Translations under genes and position numbers: made by a program
Assembly: GCA_016713425.1 (NCBI GenBank)
Contig: JADJPE010000005.1
Span: forward strand, 3,286,001-3,350,000
Direction: 5' to 3'
DNA length: 64,000 bases
DNA from: Deltaproteobacteria bacterium
GTDB lineage: Bacteria; Myxococcota; Kuafuiibacteriia; Kuafuiibacteriales; Kuafuiibacteriaceae
Notes under the pieces: model-generated
Database searches by the model: none
The model's input: only the letters and a program-made list of their open reading frames with translations
What the model was told of the DNA's origin: nothing
Part shown: piece after piece, positions 38,941-47,718 of the stretch
How positions within the stretch are numbered: position 1 is the first letter of the stretch
How the letters are laid out: every line of letters begins with the position of its first letter

Positions 38941-39172
38941 GGAGGCATGGGTGAGCGCGCACCGGGGAGGCACGGCGAGCGCGCACCGCGGAGGCACGGC
39001 GAGCGCGCACCGGGGAGGCACGGCGAGCGCGCACCGGGGAGGCACGGCGAGCGCGCACCGCGGAGGCACGGCGAGCGCGCACCGCGGAGGCACGGCGAGC
39101 GCGCACCGCGGAGGCACGGCGAGCGCGCACCGCGGAGGCACGGCGAGCGCGCACCGCGACCGCACGGCCAGC
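38941..39172. repeat. 24-base minisatellite, about nine copies
   Basis: Tandem GGAGGCACGGCGAGCGCGCA-type units with a C/G variant at one position. The unit is a multiple of three, so all frames stay open (GERAPxRH, AHRGGTAS), but no real gene is supported. It begins just after the B3/4 stop. Confidence 0.9.
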
Positions 39173-39192
39173 ATCGACCGCTGGTGCTCGGC

Positions 39193-39305
39193 CATGCATG
39201 CTGATGCGTATCGATGCATGCTGATGCGTGTCGATGCATGCGGATGCGCGTCGATGCGCGCGGATGCGTGTCGATGCGCGCTGATGCGTGTCGATGCGCG
39301 CTGAT
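39193..39305. repeat. 18-base minisatellite, about six copies
   Basis: Tandem GATGCGTGTCGATGCGCG-type units. Together with the 24-base array this fills the 436-base gap before the phosphofructokinase gene; nothing else is visible there. Units at the left (TGCATGC) are palindromic. Confidence 0.85.
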
Positions 39306-39367
39306 TGCGCACTGAGGACATCTGTTCTGGCTCTGACCGTCGTTGCACGCTATCGTTCGCGCCGAGC

Positions 39368-40648
39368 ATGGCGAGCCATCACACCCGACCGCCGAGGCGG
39401 CTAACCCTGGGGATTCTTACGGCGGGCGGTGATTGCCCCGGCCTGAACGCGGCGATTCGGGCGGTCGTGAAGACCGCAAAGAACTACTACGGGATGGAGG
39501 TGGTCGGCATTCTCGACGGCTTTCGAGGGCTCGTCGAGAACCGCGTCGTGCACTTCTCGGAGCGAGAGATGTCCGGGCTTCTTACGATCGGCGGCACGAT
39601 CTTGGGCACGAGCCGAGACAAGCCGCACAAGATGCCGATGAGCGACGGGACGACCAAAGACCTTACCGGCGCAGCGGTAGAGACCTACCGCCGTCTGAAT
39701 CTTGACGGTCTCGTGTGCATCGGGGGAGGGGGCACGTCGAAGAACGCGCTTCGACTCGCCGAAATGGGGCTGAATGTCATCACGTTGCCGAAGACCATAG
39801 ACAACGATGTAGCCGAGACAGATGTGACGTTTGGTTTCGAGTCCGCGATGGCGATCGCCACGGAGGCGATCGATCGCTTGCACACGACCGCGTCAAGCCA
39901 TGCGCGGATCATGTTGGTCGACATCATGGGGCACAATGCCGGATGGCTGGCTCTCGGCGCCAGCTTGGCCGGCGGGGCCGACGTTTGTCTCATCCCTGAG
40001 TATCCGTACCACTTTCCCGCCATCGTCGAAGCGCTCGAGCAGCGAAAGGCGGAAGGGAAGCGATTCAGTCTGATTGCCGTGGCCGAGGGCGCGCGTCCGC
40101 ATGTTGGCGTGGAGCCCGAGAGCGCGCCGGTCCAGGGACTGGGGCTCGTCGACAGCAAGGGGCGAAAGCCGGCGAAAGAAGGGAAGGACAAAGACCGCGA
40201 CCGCGAGAGGGAGCGGGATAAGGACCGAGATAAGGACCGTGAAGCAGGCAAAGAATCCAAGGAGGCCCGCGAGGCCCGCGAGGCCAGGGAAGCTCGGGAA
40301 GTGAGGGATGGGTCGCGCCACAGCCACAAGGGTTCTGAAGTGGCGAACAGTACTCGGCTTGCGGCAGACCTCGAGCGGACGATGGGCGTCGAGACCCGCG
40401 TCACGACGTTGGGCCATGTGCAACGGGGAGGGGTGCCTTCGCCGGGCGATCGCCTCCTTGCGACGCAGCTTGGCATTGCCGCGGTCCAGGCGGCGGTCGA
40501 TGGGACGTTCGGTGTGATGATTGCCGTGAAGAGTGGCCAGATGGTGCGCGTCCCCCTCGAGAAGGTTGCCGGTCGAAAGAAGACGGTGCCCGACGATCAT
40601 CCATGGGTCGTTACCGCGCGTCACATCGGGCTGTGTCTCGGCGTCTAG
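39368..40648 (+). CDS. 6-phosphofructokinase with charged insert
   Basis: A 426-residue glycolytic enzyme that phosphorylates fructose 6-phosphate. TAGGDCPGLNAAIRAVV (18-34) binds the nucleotide, and PKTIDND (141-147) holds the catalytic D145; Lys in place of Gly there is typical of the PFK group that includes PPi-dependent and mixed enzymes. MGHNAGWLALGA (188-199) and GHVQRGGVPSPGDR are further family motifs. Two oddities: the Mg-ATP aspartate of the GGDGT/S loop is Gly (GGGGTSKNA, 119-127), and residues about 264-323 are a Lys/Arg/Glu/Asp-rich insert (EAREAREAREAR). The start at 39368 fits the family; the longer frame runs into the minisatellite. ATP or PPi use cannot be decided here. Confidence 0.9.
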   Translation: MASHHTRPPRRLTLGILTAGGDCPGLNAAIRAVVKTAKNYYGMEVVGILDGFRGLVENRVVHFSEREMSGLLTIGGTILGTSRDKPHKMPMSDGTTKDLTGAAVETYRRLNLDGLVCIGGGGTSKNALRLAEMGLNVITLPKTIDNDVAETDVTFGFESAMAIATEAIDRLHTTASSHARIMLVDIMGHNAGWLALGASLAGGADVCLIPEYPYHFPAIVEALEQRKAEGKRFSLIAVAEGARPHVGVEPESAPVQGLGLVDSKGRKPAKEGKDKDRDRERERDKDRDKDREAGKESKEAREAREAREAREVRDGSRHSHKGSEVANSTRLAADLERTMGVETRVTTLGHVQRGGVPSPGDRLLATQLGIAAVQAAVDGTFGVMIAVKSGQMVRVPLEKVAGRKKTVPDDHPWVVTARHIGLCLGV

Positions 40649-40766
40649 GCGCTAAGACACTGAGGCACTAAGACCACTAAGGCATCTACACACCTTCACC
40701 AAGGCATCTACACACTAAGACAGACGACCCTTGCCGCTGGGGAGATCCTTGTGCACTCTCAGGCGG

Positions 40767-43247
40767 ATGTCCGAATCGGAGCCTCTCGGTCCGGCCTCGT
40801 CGCGATCCGCGGGGTCGGATCGGGCGGTCGATTCGCGGGCGCGCGGTGAGGGACATGGGCGCATTGCGCGATGGGCGCAGCCCGGGCGGTTCGTCCGCGA
40901 TCTGAACATTGCGGCCCTTCTTGTCCTCGTCTTGGCTGGGGCCGCCTTATTGCTCCTCCCGGCGAGCGACGACGGACTCCTTGGCTTGCCTCCTCTCACG
41001 GTTGGCGCTGAAGCGCCGCGGACGATCAAGGCGCAACGCCAGTTCGTGATCGCTGACGCTGAAACCACGCAGCGTCTTCGCGACGAGGCCGAGGCCCGCA
41101 TTCGGCCGACCTACGATTTGCTTCTCGACGTTGGCCACCACGCGAAGGCCAAACTCGAGCTCGCTTTCCAGATGGCCGGCGAGTGGGCTGGTCCTACGGT
41201 GGACGACGACGAGAGTCGCGTGGCCCGCACGCGCGCGTTCATTTTATCGCTCGGAACCAGTGTCGAAGCGGATGTCGTGGCGCCGCTCGTGGCGGCGACC
41301 AACGGCGAGGAGGTGCGGGACGCGGCGGTGATGGTTGCGCAAACTGTGCACGAGCGGCGCATCGTGGCGGATAAAGCGCTGCTGATGCTTCAGGCGCCGG
41401 ACGGCGTTCGACTTCGCTGGCTCAACGGTGATGGGAAGTCCGATCATGAAGAGGATCTCTCGAGCCTCGACACGATCATCGGCATCGATCAGGCGCGCGC
41501 CGAGGTCGATGCGATGGTGGCGGACCAGCTTACGCATCTGCCCGTCGGGGAGCGACGCGCGGTTGCGGTGCTCGTCAAGCGACTGCTAAGGCCCACGATC
41601 ATACCGAACGAGGACGAAACGGCGCGTCGAAAGGCCGCGGCGCGCGAGGCCGTCAAAACAGTGGTCATGTCGTTCCGGCCGGGTGAGCCGGTGGTTCGAG
41701 CGGGCGAGCTTCTTACGGATCGTCATCTTCGAATCTTGGCCGAAGTGGAGAAGGAGGTCCGCCAAGAGAGCAGACTTCAGGCGGCTATCGGCAGCGCCCT
41801 TCTCATCTTGATGCTCATTGTCTTCTCCTATCGCATGCCTCTCGCAACGGGTTCGCGTCCTTTCTTAGCCGCCCAGCGCGATCTCGCGCTGATGGCCTCC
41901 GTCTTCGTCGCGCTCTTGTTGGGGACTTGGCTTGGCTACAAGGTTGTCCTTTGGATGGCGGAGTCATTTCCGTCGTTCGCGCCGAGCGTTTTTCGGTTCG
42001 CGTTGCCCGTCTCGGCCGGCGCGTTGCTCCTTCGCTTCGTACTCGGACCGAGGGCTGCGGCGAGCTTTGTCCCGGTTGCGGGCATTACGGTTGGCTGGAT
42101 GATGGACGGGAGTCTCGGGTACTCGGCCTTCACGACGATCGGCTGCCTTGCGGCACTTACGGTCGGCGATCTCGAGCGTCCCAAGATGGCCATTTTGGGC
42201 GGCGGGCTTCGGATCGGCGGTGCGCAAGCGGTGGTGGTCGCTTCGCTCGCGCTCTTGACGTCGAGCTTCGACATTCCAGCCGTTGCATTCGATGTCGCGG
42301 CCGCGACTCTCAGCGGTGTCTTGTCGGCGCTCGGGGTGATCTTGATGGTCCCCGTCGTCGAGGTCCTTTTCGGTTACACGACCGCGATGAAGCTCGCCGA
42401 GTTCTCGGATCTCAATCATCCCCTGTTACGCGAGCTGTTGGTCGAAGCGCCGGGAACCTATCGGCATTCTATTATGGTTGGGACGTTGGCCGAGGCGGCC
42501 GCGCTCAAGGTCGGCGCCGACGCCCAACTCGCAAAGGTTGGCGGCTACTACCACGACATCGGAAAGCTCAAAAACCCAAGGGTGTTCGAAGAGAATGATA
42601 CGAGAGCATTCCTGACGACCTCGCCCAGTGAGCAAGCCCGCCTGATTCGCGCGCACGTCGCAGATGGGCTCGCCATCGCGACGAAGCACCGCCTCGGGGC
42701 GCACGTGTCTGAGATCATCGCGCAACATCATGGCACGGAGGTCGTGCGAAACGCCTTTCGACGAGCGACGGCCCTCGACCTTACGACCGACAGCCGAGGC
42801 GAAGTCGACGCTTCCGATTTCGCCTATGAGGGACCAAAACCATTGACGGTGCCGGCCGCGATCGTCCTGCTGGCCGACGTGGTCGAAGCGATGACGCGAG
42901 ACGTAAGCTCCAGCACTGGCCGCGCTCTGAGCGTCGATGAATTCGGGGCGAAGGTCGAAGGCAAGGTGCGCGAGGTCCTGGACAGCGGACAGCTCGATGC
43001 GTGCGAGGTGACGATGAAGGATCTCGAGGTCATCTCGTCGGCGTTCGTGGCGACGCTCCAAGATCGGCTGGTGCGTTGGGGACGGCCGAGTTCACCCGGC
43101 GAAGAACCGATGGACGCGATGACGCCCCGACTGGTTGACGACGTCCCGCGACGAGGCGCCGACGTCCGCCGGTTGCGACCGGCTTCGGGGCCAGGCGCCG
43201 CGGGCGATTCGAGTGAAAGAGTCGCCGGCGATTCGGAGCGGAGCTGA
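40767..43247 (+). CDS. pgpH: PgpH-like 7TM HD-domain phosphodiesterase
   Basis: An 826-residue membrane protein. A first transmembrane segment near 55-75, an extracytoplasmic 7TMR-HDED domain at about 80-330, seven spans between about 340 and 525, and a cytosolic HD domain with YRHSIMVGTLAEAA, H596-D597 in GGYYHDIGKLKNPRV, and EIIAQHHGTEVV. This is the architecture of PgpH, which hydrolyses c-di-AMP to pApA. A diadenylate cyclase is not in the window. The start ATG at 40767 is preferred; a TTG at 40731 is possible. The next gene, ybeY, begins 5 bases after the stop, as in many bacteria where pgpH and ybeY are linked. Confidence 0.92.
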   Translation: MSESEPLGPASSRSAGSDRAVDSRARGEGHGRIARWAQPGRFVRDLNIAALLVLVLAGAALLLLPASDDGLLGLPPLTVGAEAPRTIKAQRQFVIADAETTQRLRDEAEARIRPTYDLLLDVGHHAKAKLELAFQMAGEWAGPTVDDDESRVARTRAFILSLGTSVEADVVAPLVAATNGEEVRDAAVMVAQTVHERRIVADKALLMLQAPDGVRLRWLNGDGKSDHEEDLSSLDTIIGIDQARAEVDAMVADQLTHLPVGERRAVAVLVKRLLRPTIIPNEDETARRKAAAREAVKTVVMSFRPGEPVVRAGELLTDRHLRILAEVEKEVRQESRLQAAIGSALLILMLIVFSYRMPLATGSRPFLAAQRDLALMASVFVALLLGTWLGYKVVLWMAESFPSFAPSVFRFALPVSAGALLLRFVLGPRAAASFVPVAGITVGWMMDGSLGYSAFTTIGCLAALTVGDLERPKMAILGGGLRIGGAQAVVVASLALLTSSFDIPAVAFDVAAATLSGVLSALGVILMVPVVEVLFGYTTAMKLAEFSDLNHPLLRELLVEAPGTYRHSIMVGTLAEAAALKVGADAQLAKVGGYYHDIGKLKNPRVFEENDTRAFLTTSPSEQARLIRAHVADGLAIATKHRLGAHVSEIIAQHHGTEVVRNAFRRATALDLTTDSRGEVDASDFAYEGPKPLTVPAAIVLLADVVEAMTRDVSSSTGRALSVDEFGAKVEGKVREVLDSGQLDACEVTMKDLEVISSAFVATLQDRLVRWGRPSSPGEEPMDAMTPRLVDDVPRRGADVRRLRPASGPGAAGDSSERVAGDSERS

Positions 43248-43251
43248 GGAG

Positions 43252-43731
43252 ATGCCGGTCACCTTGCTGCGGCGTCGTCGCAAGGGTGCGGCTGGCGGCT
43301 CGACGCTCGTCGTTCGTAGAGCCGTGCTCGAGGCCTTGGCGGACGCCTCGGCTGAGGCCCGAAGCGTCGCGGTGCTCTTGACGGACGACGCCGAGATTCG
43401 TGGCCTCAATGCGGGTTTCCGTGGGTTCGATAAGCCGACGGATGTGCTCGCATTTGCGCTCGATGACGCAGGCGAGTCTGCGGAGGCTGCGCCCACGGAG
43501 GGCGAGTCTGCGAAGGGCGAGGGCGAGCTGGGTGACATCGTGATTTCGGTTGAGCGCGCACGGTCCCAGGCGGCCAGTCGGCGCGTGACGCTCGACAGCG
43601 AACTCGAGCTCTTGGCGGTCCACGGTGCGCTGCATCTGCTCGGCTACGATCACGACGTGCCGGCTCGGGCCAAGAGGATGCGGGCGAAGACGCGCGCCAT
43701 CCGGGCGCGGCTTCGCCGCGGGCGCACGTAG
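43252..43731 (+). CDS. ybeY: YbeY endoribonuclease / 16S rRNA maturation factor
   Basis: A 159-residue protein with the zinc-binding motif HGALHLLGYDHD near residues 123-134, plus the family landmarks LTDDAEIRGLNAGFRGFDKP and TDVLAFALD. YbeY is a metal-dependent RNase for 16S rRNA 3' maturation and ribosome quality control. An acidic, repeat-like stretch (ESAEAAPTEGESAKGEGE) is inserted before the GDIVIS strand. The start overlaps the pgpH ribosome-site region, with GAGG just before the ATG, so the pair is coupled. Confidence 0.93.
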   Translation: MPVTLLRRRRKGAAGGSTLVVRRAVLEALADASAEARSVAVLLTDDAEIRGLNAGFRGFDKPTDVLAFALDDAGESAEAAPTEGESAKGEGELGDIVISVERARSQAASRRVTLDSELELLAVHGALHLLGYDHDVPARAKRMRAKTRAIRARLRRGRT

Positions 43732-43883
43732 CGCGCGGGGCGCAAGGAGGCTGCGGGGCGCAAGGAGCGCGCGTGAAGTTCGGCCTGTCTTCGTCGCGCG
43801 AGCGCGCTCGATGGTGTGACGGAGAGGGCCAGCGGGAACGAATTCGTTGACTCGCTCGACAGAGCGTTCGAGACTCCCGCGCG

Positions 43884-45146
43884 ATGCAAGGACGCGTAAA
43901 CCGGGGTATTCCGGTTCCCCATGCGCAGATTACGCCGGCACCGAAGTTGGGGCCCGTGGCCGATCCGCCAGAGGGCTCCAGCAAGCTTTTGATCGAGATG
44001 GGGCCGTCTCACCCCGCCATGCATGGAACGGTCAAAATCCGAGCCTTGCTCGACGGAGAGACGATCGAGCGGGCCGACGTCGACGTTGGCTATCTTCACC
44101 GGGGGTTCGAGAAGAGCTGCGAAGCGTCGACGTGGACGATGATCTTTCCGTACACCGATCGACTCAACTACGTGTCGCCACTCATCAACAACAACGCCTA
44201 CGCGATGGCGGTCGAGAAGCTGTTTGGCCTCGAGATCCCCGAGCGGGCGAAGTACTTGCGCGTGATCGCGGCCGAGATGTCGCGGATTGGAGACCATTTC
44301 ACGTGTGTGGGCGCCTCGACGATGGAGCTTGGGGCCTTCACGGTGCTTCTCTATTTGCTCGAGTGTCGCGATATGATGTGGGACGCGGTCGAGGAGCTCT
44401 GCGGGGCGCGGATGACTGTGTCGTACGCCCGCATCGGTGGTGTGGTCGCCGATCTGCCACCCGGTTTCGCGGAGCGCTTGCTCGAACGCATCGCCCGTAT
44501 GGAGCACCTTCTCGACGACGTCGAGAAGCTTCTGACGAGGAACCGCATCTTCATTGAGCGCACGAAGGGTGTCGGGCAGATGGCCGCGGCCGACGCGATC
44601 AACTGGGGCTGGACTGGCCCTTGCCTTCGGTCAACGGGCGTTGCGTATGACGTGAGGCGCGCCTCGCCCTATGACGTGTATGACCGTCTCGACTTCGATA
44701 TCCCGGTCGGGGCCCGCGGCGACAACTACGACCGTTATCTGGTGCGCATGTTCGAGATTCGCGAGTCGATCAAGATCTTGCACCAGGCCCTCGCGCAGAT
44801 CGACGACACGCCGCTGGCCATCATGGTCGACGATCCGCGGGTTCGTTTGCCGGACAAGGACAAGGTTCATACCGCGATCGAGGAGTTGATGAATCACTTC
44901 AAGATCATCATCGACGGGGTCCAGGTGCCCAAGGGTGAGGCGTACGCGTATTGCGAGGGCGCGAACGGTGAGCTCGGATTCTACATCGTATCGGACGGCG
45001 GTGGACGTCCGCTCAAGATCCGTTGCCGTCCGCCTTGTTGGCCGATCATGTCTTCGCTTCAGACACTGCTCGAGGGCACGATGATCGCCGACATGGTCCC
45101 CACGTTTGGTTCCATCAACATGATCGGCGGAGAGTGCGATCGCTGA
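43884..45146 (+). CDS. nuoD: NADH-quinone oxidoreductase subunit D
   Basis: A 420-residue 49-kDa-type subunit of respiratory complex I, which forms part of the quinone site at the membrane arm junction. GPSHPAMHGTVK (39-50), VGYLHRGFEKSCE, YTDRLNYVSPLINN and the C-terminal end FGSINMIGGECDR are characteristic. Length is normal. No other nuo gene is next to it: upstream is ybeY on the far side of a 152-base gap, downstream a small lipoprotein gene. Such isolation is unusual. A group 4 hydrogenase large subunit was considered, but the nickel-binding C-x-x-C motifs are absent. Confidence 0.95.
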   Translation: MQGRVNRGIPVPHAQITPAPKLGPVADPPEGSSKLLIEMGPSHPAMHGTVKIRALLDGETIERADVDVGYLHRGFEKSCEASTWTMIFPYTDRLNYVSPLINNNAYAMAVEKLFGLEIPERAKYLRVIAAEMSRIGDHFTCVGASTMELGAFTVLLYLLECRDMMWDAVEELCGARMTVSYARIGGVVADLPPGFAERLLERIARMEHLLDDVEKLLTRNRIFIERTKGVGQMAAADAINWGWTGPCLRSTGVAYDVRRASPYDVYDRLDFDIPVGARGDNYDRYLVRMFEIRESIKILHQALAQIDDTPLAIMVDDPRVRLPDKDKVHTAIEELMNHFKIIIDGVQVPKGEAYAYCEGANGELGFYIVSDGGGRPLKIRCRPPCWPIMSSLQTLLEGTMIADMVPTFGSINMIGGECDR

Positions 45147-45219
45147 GCTCGCGGGCGACCGCGGGCACATCTCTTCTCCCGCTTGCTTTCCTCGTCCCAA
45201 CTCTCCATTCATCGTCGAC

Positions 45220-45444
45220 ATGAAGACACTGAACTGGGTCTTGGCCTTGTTGCTGCTTTCGGCGATGTTTCTTGGTTCCATCATTCTTGGGGGCTGCGCC
45301 TCGTCGGGGCCACGGGACCCGTCGACGCTGCCCGGCGGGCCGATGCCGAGCCTTCCGGACGGTAAGGTTGTTACGGAGCTTCCGACGCCGGCTGCATCCG
45401 GCAAGACCGCAACGTCAACGCCGGCTCGGGCTCTGGTGCGCTGA
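45220..45444 (+). CDS. small lipoprotein
   Basis: A 74-residue protein with a signal sequence (NWVLALLLLSAMFLGSIIL) and a lipobox LGGC with Cys near residue 26. The rest is Pro/Thr/Ser-rich (LPGGPMPSLPDGKVVTELP). It follows nuoD by 73 bases on the same strand and is convergent with rlmE 6 bases later. The function is unknown. Confidence 0.65.
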   Translation: MKTLNWVLALLLLSAMFLGSIILGGCASSGPRDPSTLPGGPMPSLPDGKVVTELPTPAASGKTATSTPARALVR

Positions 45445-45450
45445 GGCTGC

Positions 45451-46248
45451 CTAAGCTGAGGCGTCGCCATCCGTGGGCTTGCCGCGGATGGGTTTGAGCT
45501 CTCGGCCAATGACGAATGATTCCCGGCTACCTTCGCGGGTCGCCTCGGGGCGGATCACCTTGACCTGTTTGAAAGCGCCCTTGACCTCGAGCAGAAACGC
45601 GTCGAGGTCTCGCCCTTGAAAGACCTTCGCGACGAAGCATCCGCGGGGTCCGACCAATGCGCGCGCGATGCCGAGAGCGTGCGACGCGAGGCCGAGTGAG
45701 CGCGCTTGGTCGGCGTCTCGCACGCCGCTCAACTTGGGTGCCATGTCCGAGACGACGGCATCAATGCGGTAGCGTTGCATCGAGGCCGGATGCTCGATGG
45801 CCTCGGCTCCATCCGTTTGTTCGCCCGGCGTTCGCTCGACGACGGCGGGTGCTTGATCGGACGCCGGGGCGCGTCCTTCTTGCGTCGCTTGCGCTTTGCG
45901 ATCGGCCCGATGCCTCTTTTGTTCGGCGACCGCTTGGCCGAGGTCGGTCATGATCTGCTCCGGTGAGCGCGTCAGAATGTCGACCTGATAGAAGCGGGCG
46001 TTAGGCCCAGGGCTGACGGTCAACGGGGCGAGGTCGTAGCCGATCACCATCCCTTTGGGCCCCGCGATACGCGTCAAATACTGAAGCCAAGAACCAGGGG
46101 CGCAGCCCAAATCAATGATCCGATCGCCACGCTTGAATAGTCGCAGGCGTTCATCGATCTCCTCGAGCTTGAAGACCGACCGCGCCGCGAAGCTCTTGGC
46201 CTTGGCCTCTTGAAAGAAGCGATCTTTGCGGACGTACGGCTTAGCCAC
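45451..46248 (-). CDS. rlmE: 23S rRNA 2'-O-methyltransferase RlmE (FtsJ)
   Basis: A 265-residue SAM-dependent enzyme that methylates U2552 of 23S rRNA. The N-terminal KPYVRKDRFFQEAKAKSFAA and SVFKLEEIDERLRLFKRG are the family start; IIDLGCAPGSWLQYL is SAM motif I; VVSDMAPKLSG and FVAKVFQG carry catalytic residues (K of SVFKL, D of SDMAP, K of AKVFQ). Relative to the usual 205-210 residues it has about 45 extra, mainly an Ala/Gln/Glu-rich stretch at about 113-155 before the SDMAP strand. It follows rplC by 112 bases. Confidence 0.93.
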   Translation of the reverse strand: MAKPYVRKDRFFQEAKAKSFAARSVFKLEEIDERLRLFKRGDRIIDLGCAPGSWLQYLTRIAGPKGMVIGYDLAPLTVSPGPNARFYQVDILTRSPEQIMTDLGQAVAEQKRHRADRKAQATQEGRAPASDQAPAVVERTPGEQTDGAEAIEHPASMQRYRIDAVVSDMAPKLSGVRDADQARSLGLASHALGIARALVGPRGCFVAKVFQGRDLDAFLLEVKGAFKQVKVIRPEATREGSRESFVIGRELKPIRGKPTDGDASA

Positions 46249-46256
46249 GGATCAAA

Positions 46257-46280
46257 ACCACTCAACCACTCAACCACTCA
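46257..46280. repeat. 8-base tandem repeat
   Basis: Three copies of ACCACTCA between rlmE and rplC. No gene crosses it. Confidence 0.8.
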
Positions 46281-46360
46281 AACAAGAACCAAAACGAAGA
46301 CCGCCCGAGAGGAACGAAGGCGAGGCGAGCGAGGAGGCAAGGAAGGCAAGGAAGACGCGC

Positions 46361-47026
46361 TTACGCCTTTGTCCCGCCTTTTTTCACCGCGTGCCGAATC
46401 ATCACAAACCCGTCAGGGGCGCCGGGCACCGATCCGTGCACCAATACGAGGTTCTTCTCGGCATCGACGCGGACGATTTTCACGTTCTGGGTCGTCACGC
46501 GCTCGGCGCCCATGTGTCCCGGAAGGCGCTTGCCCTTGTGCACTTCGCCCGGCGTGGTGCGGCAGCCGATAGAACCGACGTGCCGAAAGTTCTCGTGCGT
46601 GCCGTGGGTGGCCTGCTTCGAGCCCTTCATGTTGTGTCGGCGCATGACACCTTGGAAGCCCTTGCCTTTAGAGGTGCCCGTGATGTCGACAAGCTGGCCG
46701 GCCTCGAAGACGTTGGCCTTGAGCTCCTGGCCGATCTCGAACGCGGCGAGTTTCTCGGGATCGTCGATGCGAATCTCGCGCAAGAAGCGCTTTGGCTTGA
46801 TGTCCGAACGTTTGAAGTGGCCAGGCATCACCTTCGTACGCTTCGTGATGCGACCATAGTCCTCGAAGCCGAGCTGGATCGCGCCGTAGCCGTCCTTGCC
46901 ATCGCTCGTCTTCTTCTGAATGACGTAACAAGGCCCGACCTCGAGCACAGTTACGGGGATTCGTTCGCCATCTTCGAAGATCTGCGTCATGCCGACCTTC
47001 TTACCCAAGAGACCCATCCGGTACAT
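46361..47026 (-). CDS. rplC: 50S ribosomal protein L3
   Basis: A 221-residue L3 protein, which binds near the 3' end of 23S rRNA and helps nucleate large-subunit assembly. The start RMGLLGKKVGMTQIFEDGE, the centre VDITGTSKGKGFQGVMRRH and the end of the loop GSIGCRTTPGEVHKGKRLPG are diagnostic. AAGGAGCAG precedes the ATG at 8 bases' spacing. The normal neighbours (rpsJ, rplD, rplW, rplB) are absent: rlmE lies downstream and a lipoprotein gene upstream. It is either the sole rplC moved out of the S10 operon or a second copy. Confidence 0.96.
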   Translation of the reverse strand: MYRMGLLGKKVGMTQIFEDGERIPVTVLEVGPCYVIQKKTSDGKDGYGAIQLGFEDYGRITKRTKVMPGHFKRSDIKPKRFLREIRIDDPEKLAAFEIGQELKANVFEAGQLVDITGTSKGKGFQGVMRRHNMKGSKQATHGTHENFRHVGSIGCRTTPGEVHKGKRLPGHMGAERVTTQNVKIVRVDAEKNLVLVHGSVPGAPDGFVMIRHAVKKGGTKA

Positions 47027-47184
47027 GTCTGCTCCTTCTTCAGCCCGGCACCGGATAGGCTCACTTTCGGCGGGTATGGGGCGCCGAGGCTATGAGCATC
47101 GCGGCCGTTTCGCCGGCTGAGCGGCGTTTGTCGGGGAGCCACTCAGCTAAGTCAAGCAGAGACCGTCCACTCGTGTCGGCTGGT

Positions 47185-47613
47185 TCAAAGACGAATCGAA
47201 TGTTCGGCCAAGAGGATGCCCCCTTCGATCAACCCAATCCGGTAAACCCCGCTCGGGACGGCCACCTCCCGGACGATGGTCACCGTCATTTGGTGCGGGG
47301 ATTCAACCTGAATCTCCGGGGGATACGCGAGGTGAACCGGTGTACCCTCACTCGTCAAGATCCCGAGGATGAAGGCGGGTGTCAGGGAACCGGTGGCCTC
47401 GTCGAGGTCATAGCTCACTGACCGGCCGAACCCGCGTCCCGTGATGGCGAGTGCAAAAGAGGGCGGGCGGAGGCCGTGCGCGCCCCCTCCCCCCGAAAGG
47501 ACGCGAACCTCGAGGATTTCAACGCGGGTGACGGGCTTCGGGCCGCAGCCAGACCCAAAGAGGAGCCCCAGGGCGCACAGAAGCCCGGACAAACGATGAT
47601 TCACGGGGACCAC
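47185..47613 (-). CDS. small lipoprotein of unknown function
   Basis: A 142-residue lipoprotein. The signal LSGLLCALGLLFGSGC ends in the lipobox GSGC (Cys near residue 23). The body (SFALAITGRGFGRSVSYDLD, IQVESPHQMTVTIVREVAVP, GVYRIGLIEGGILLAEHSI) has the beta-sandwich pattern of IPT/TIG or Ig-like domains that are frequent on the myxobacterial surface. It is divergent from the TonB-type gene, with 100 bases between them. Confidence 0.75.
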   Translation of the reverse strand: MVPVNHRLSGLLCALGLLFGSGCGPKPVTRVEILEVRVLSGGGGAHGLRPPSFALAITGRGFGRSVSYDLDEATGSLTPAFILGILTSEGTPVHLAYPPEIQVESPHQMTVTIVREVAVPSGVYRIGLIEGGILLAEHSIRL

Positions 47614-47718
47614 GTCAATGAGAAATCAAGATGCCGCAATGGCGCCGGTTGTCACCTGGTTTGATCTTCTCTCGGGGCAAAGTCTTAAGGGCAAAACTGG
47701 AATCCCATCGACTTGAGC

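Noticed and set aside
38941..39305. Possible CRISPR array
   Set aside because: The units are contiguous with no spacers, so these are minisatellites.
44600..45509. A minus-strand frame over the end of nuoD
   Set aside because: It is antisense to strongly conserved NuoD sequence and shows no family features.
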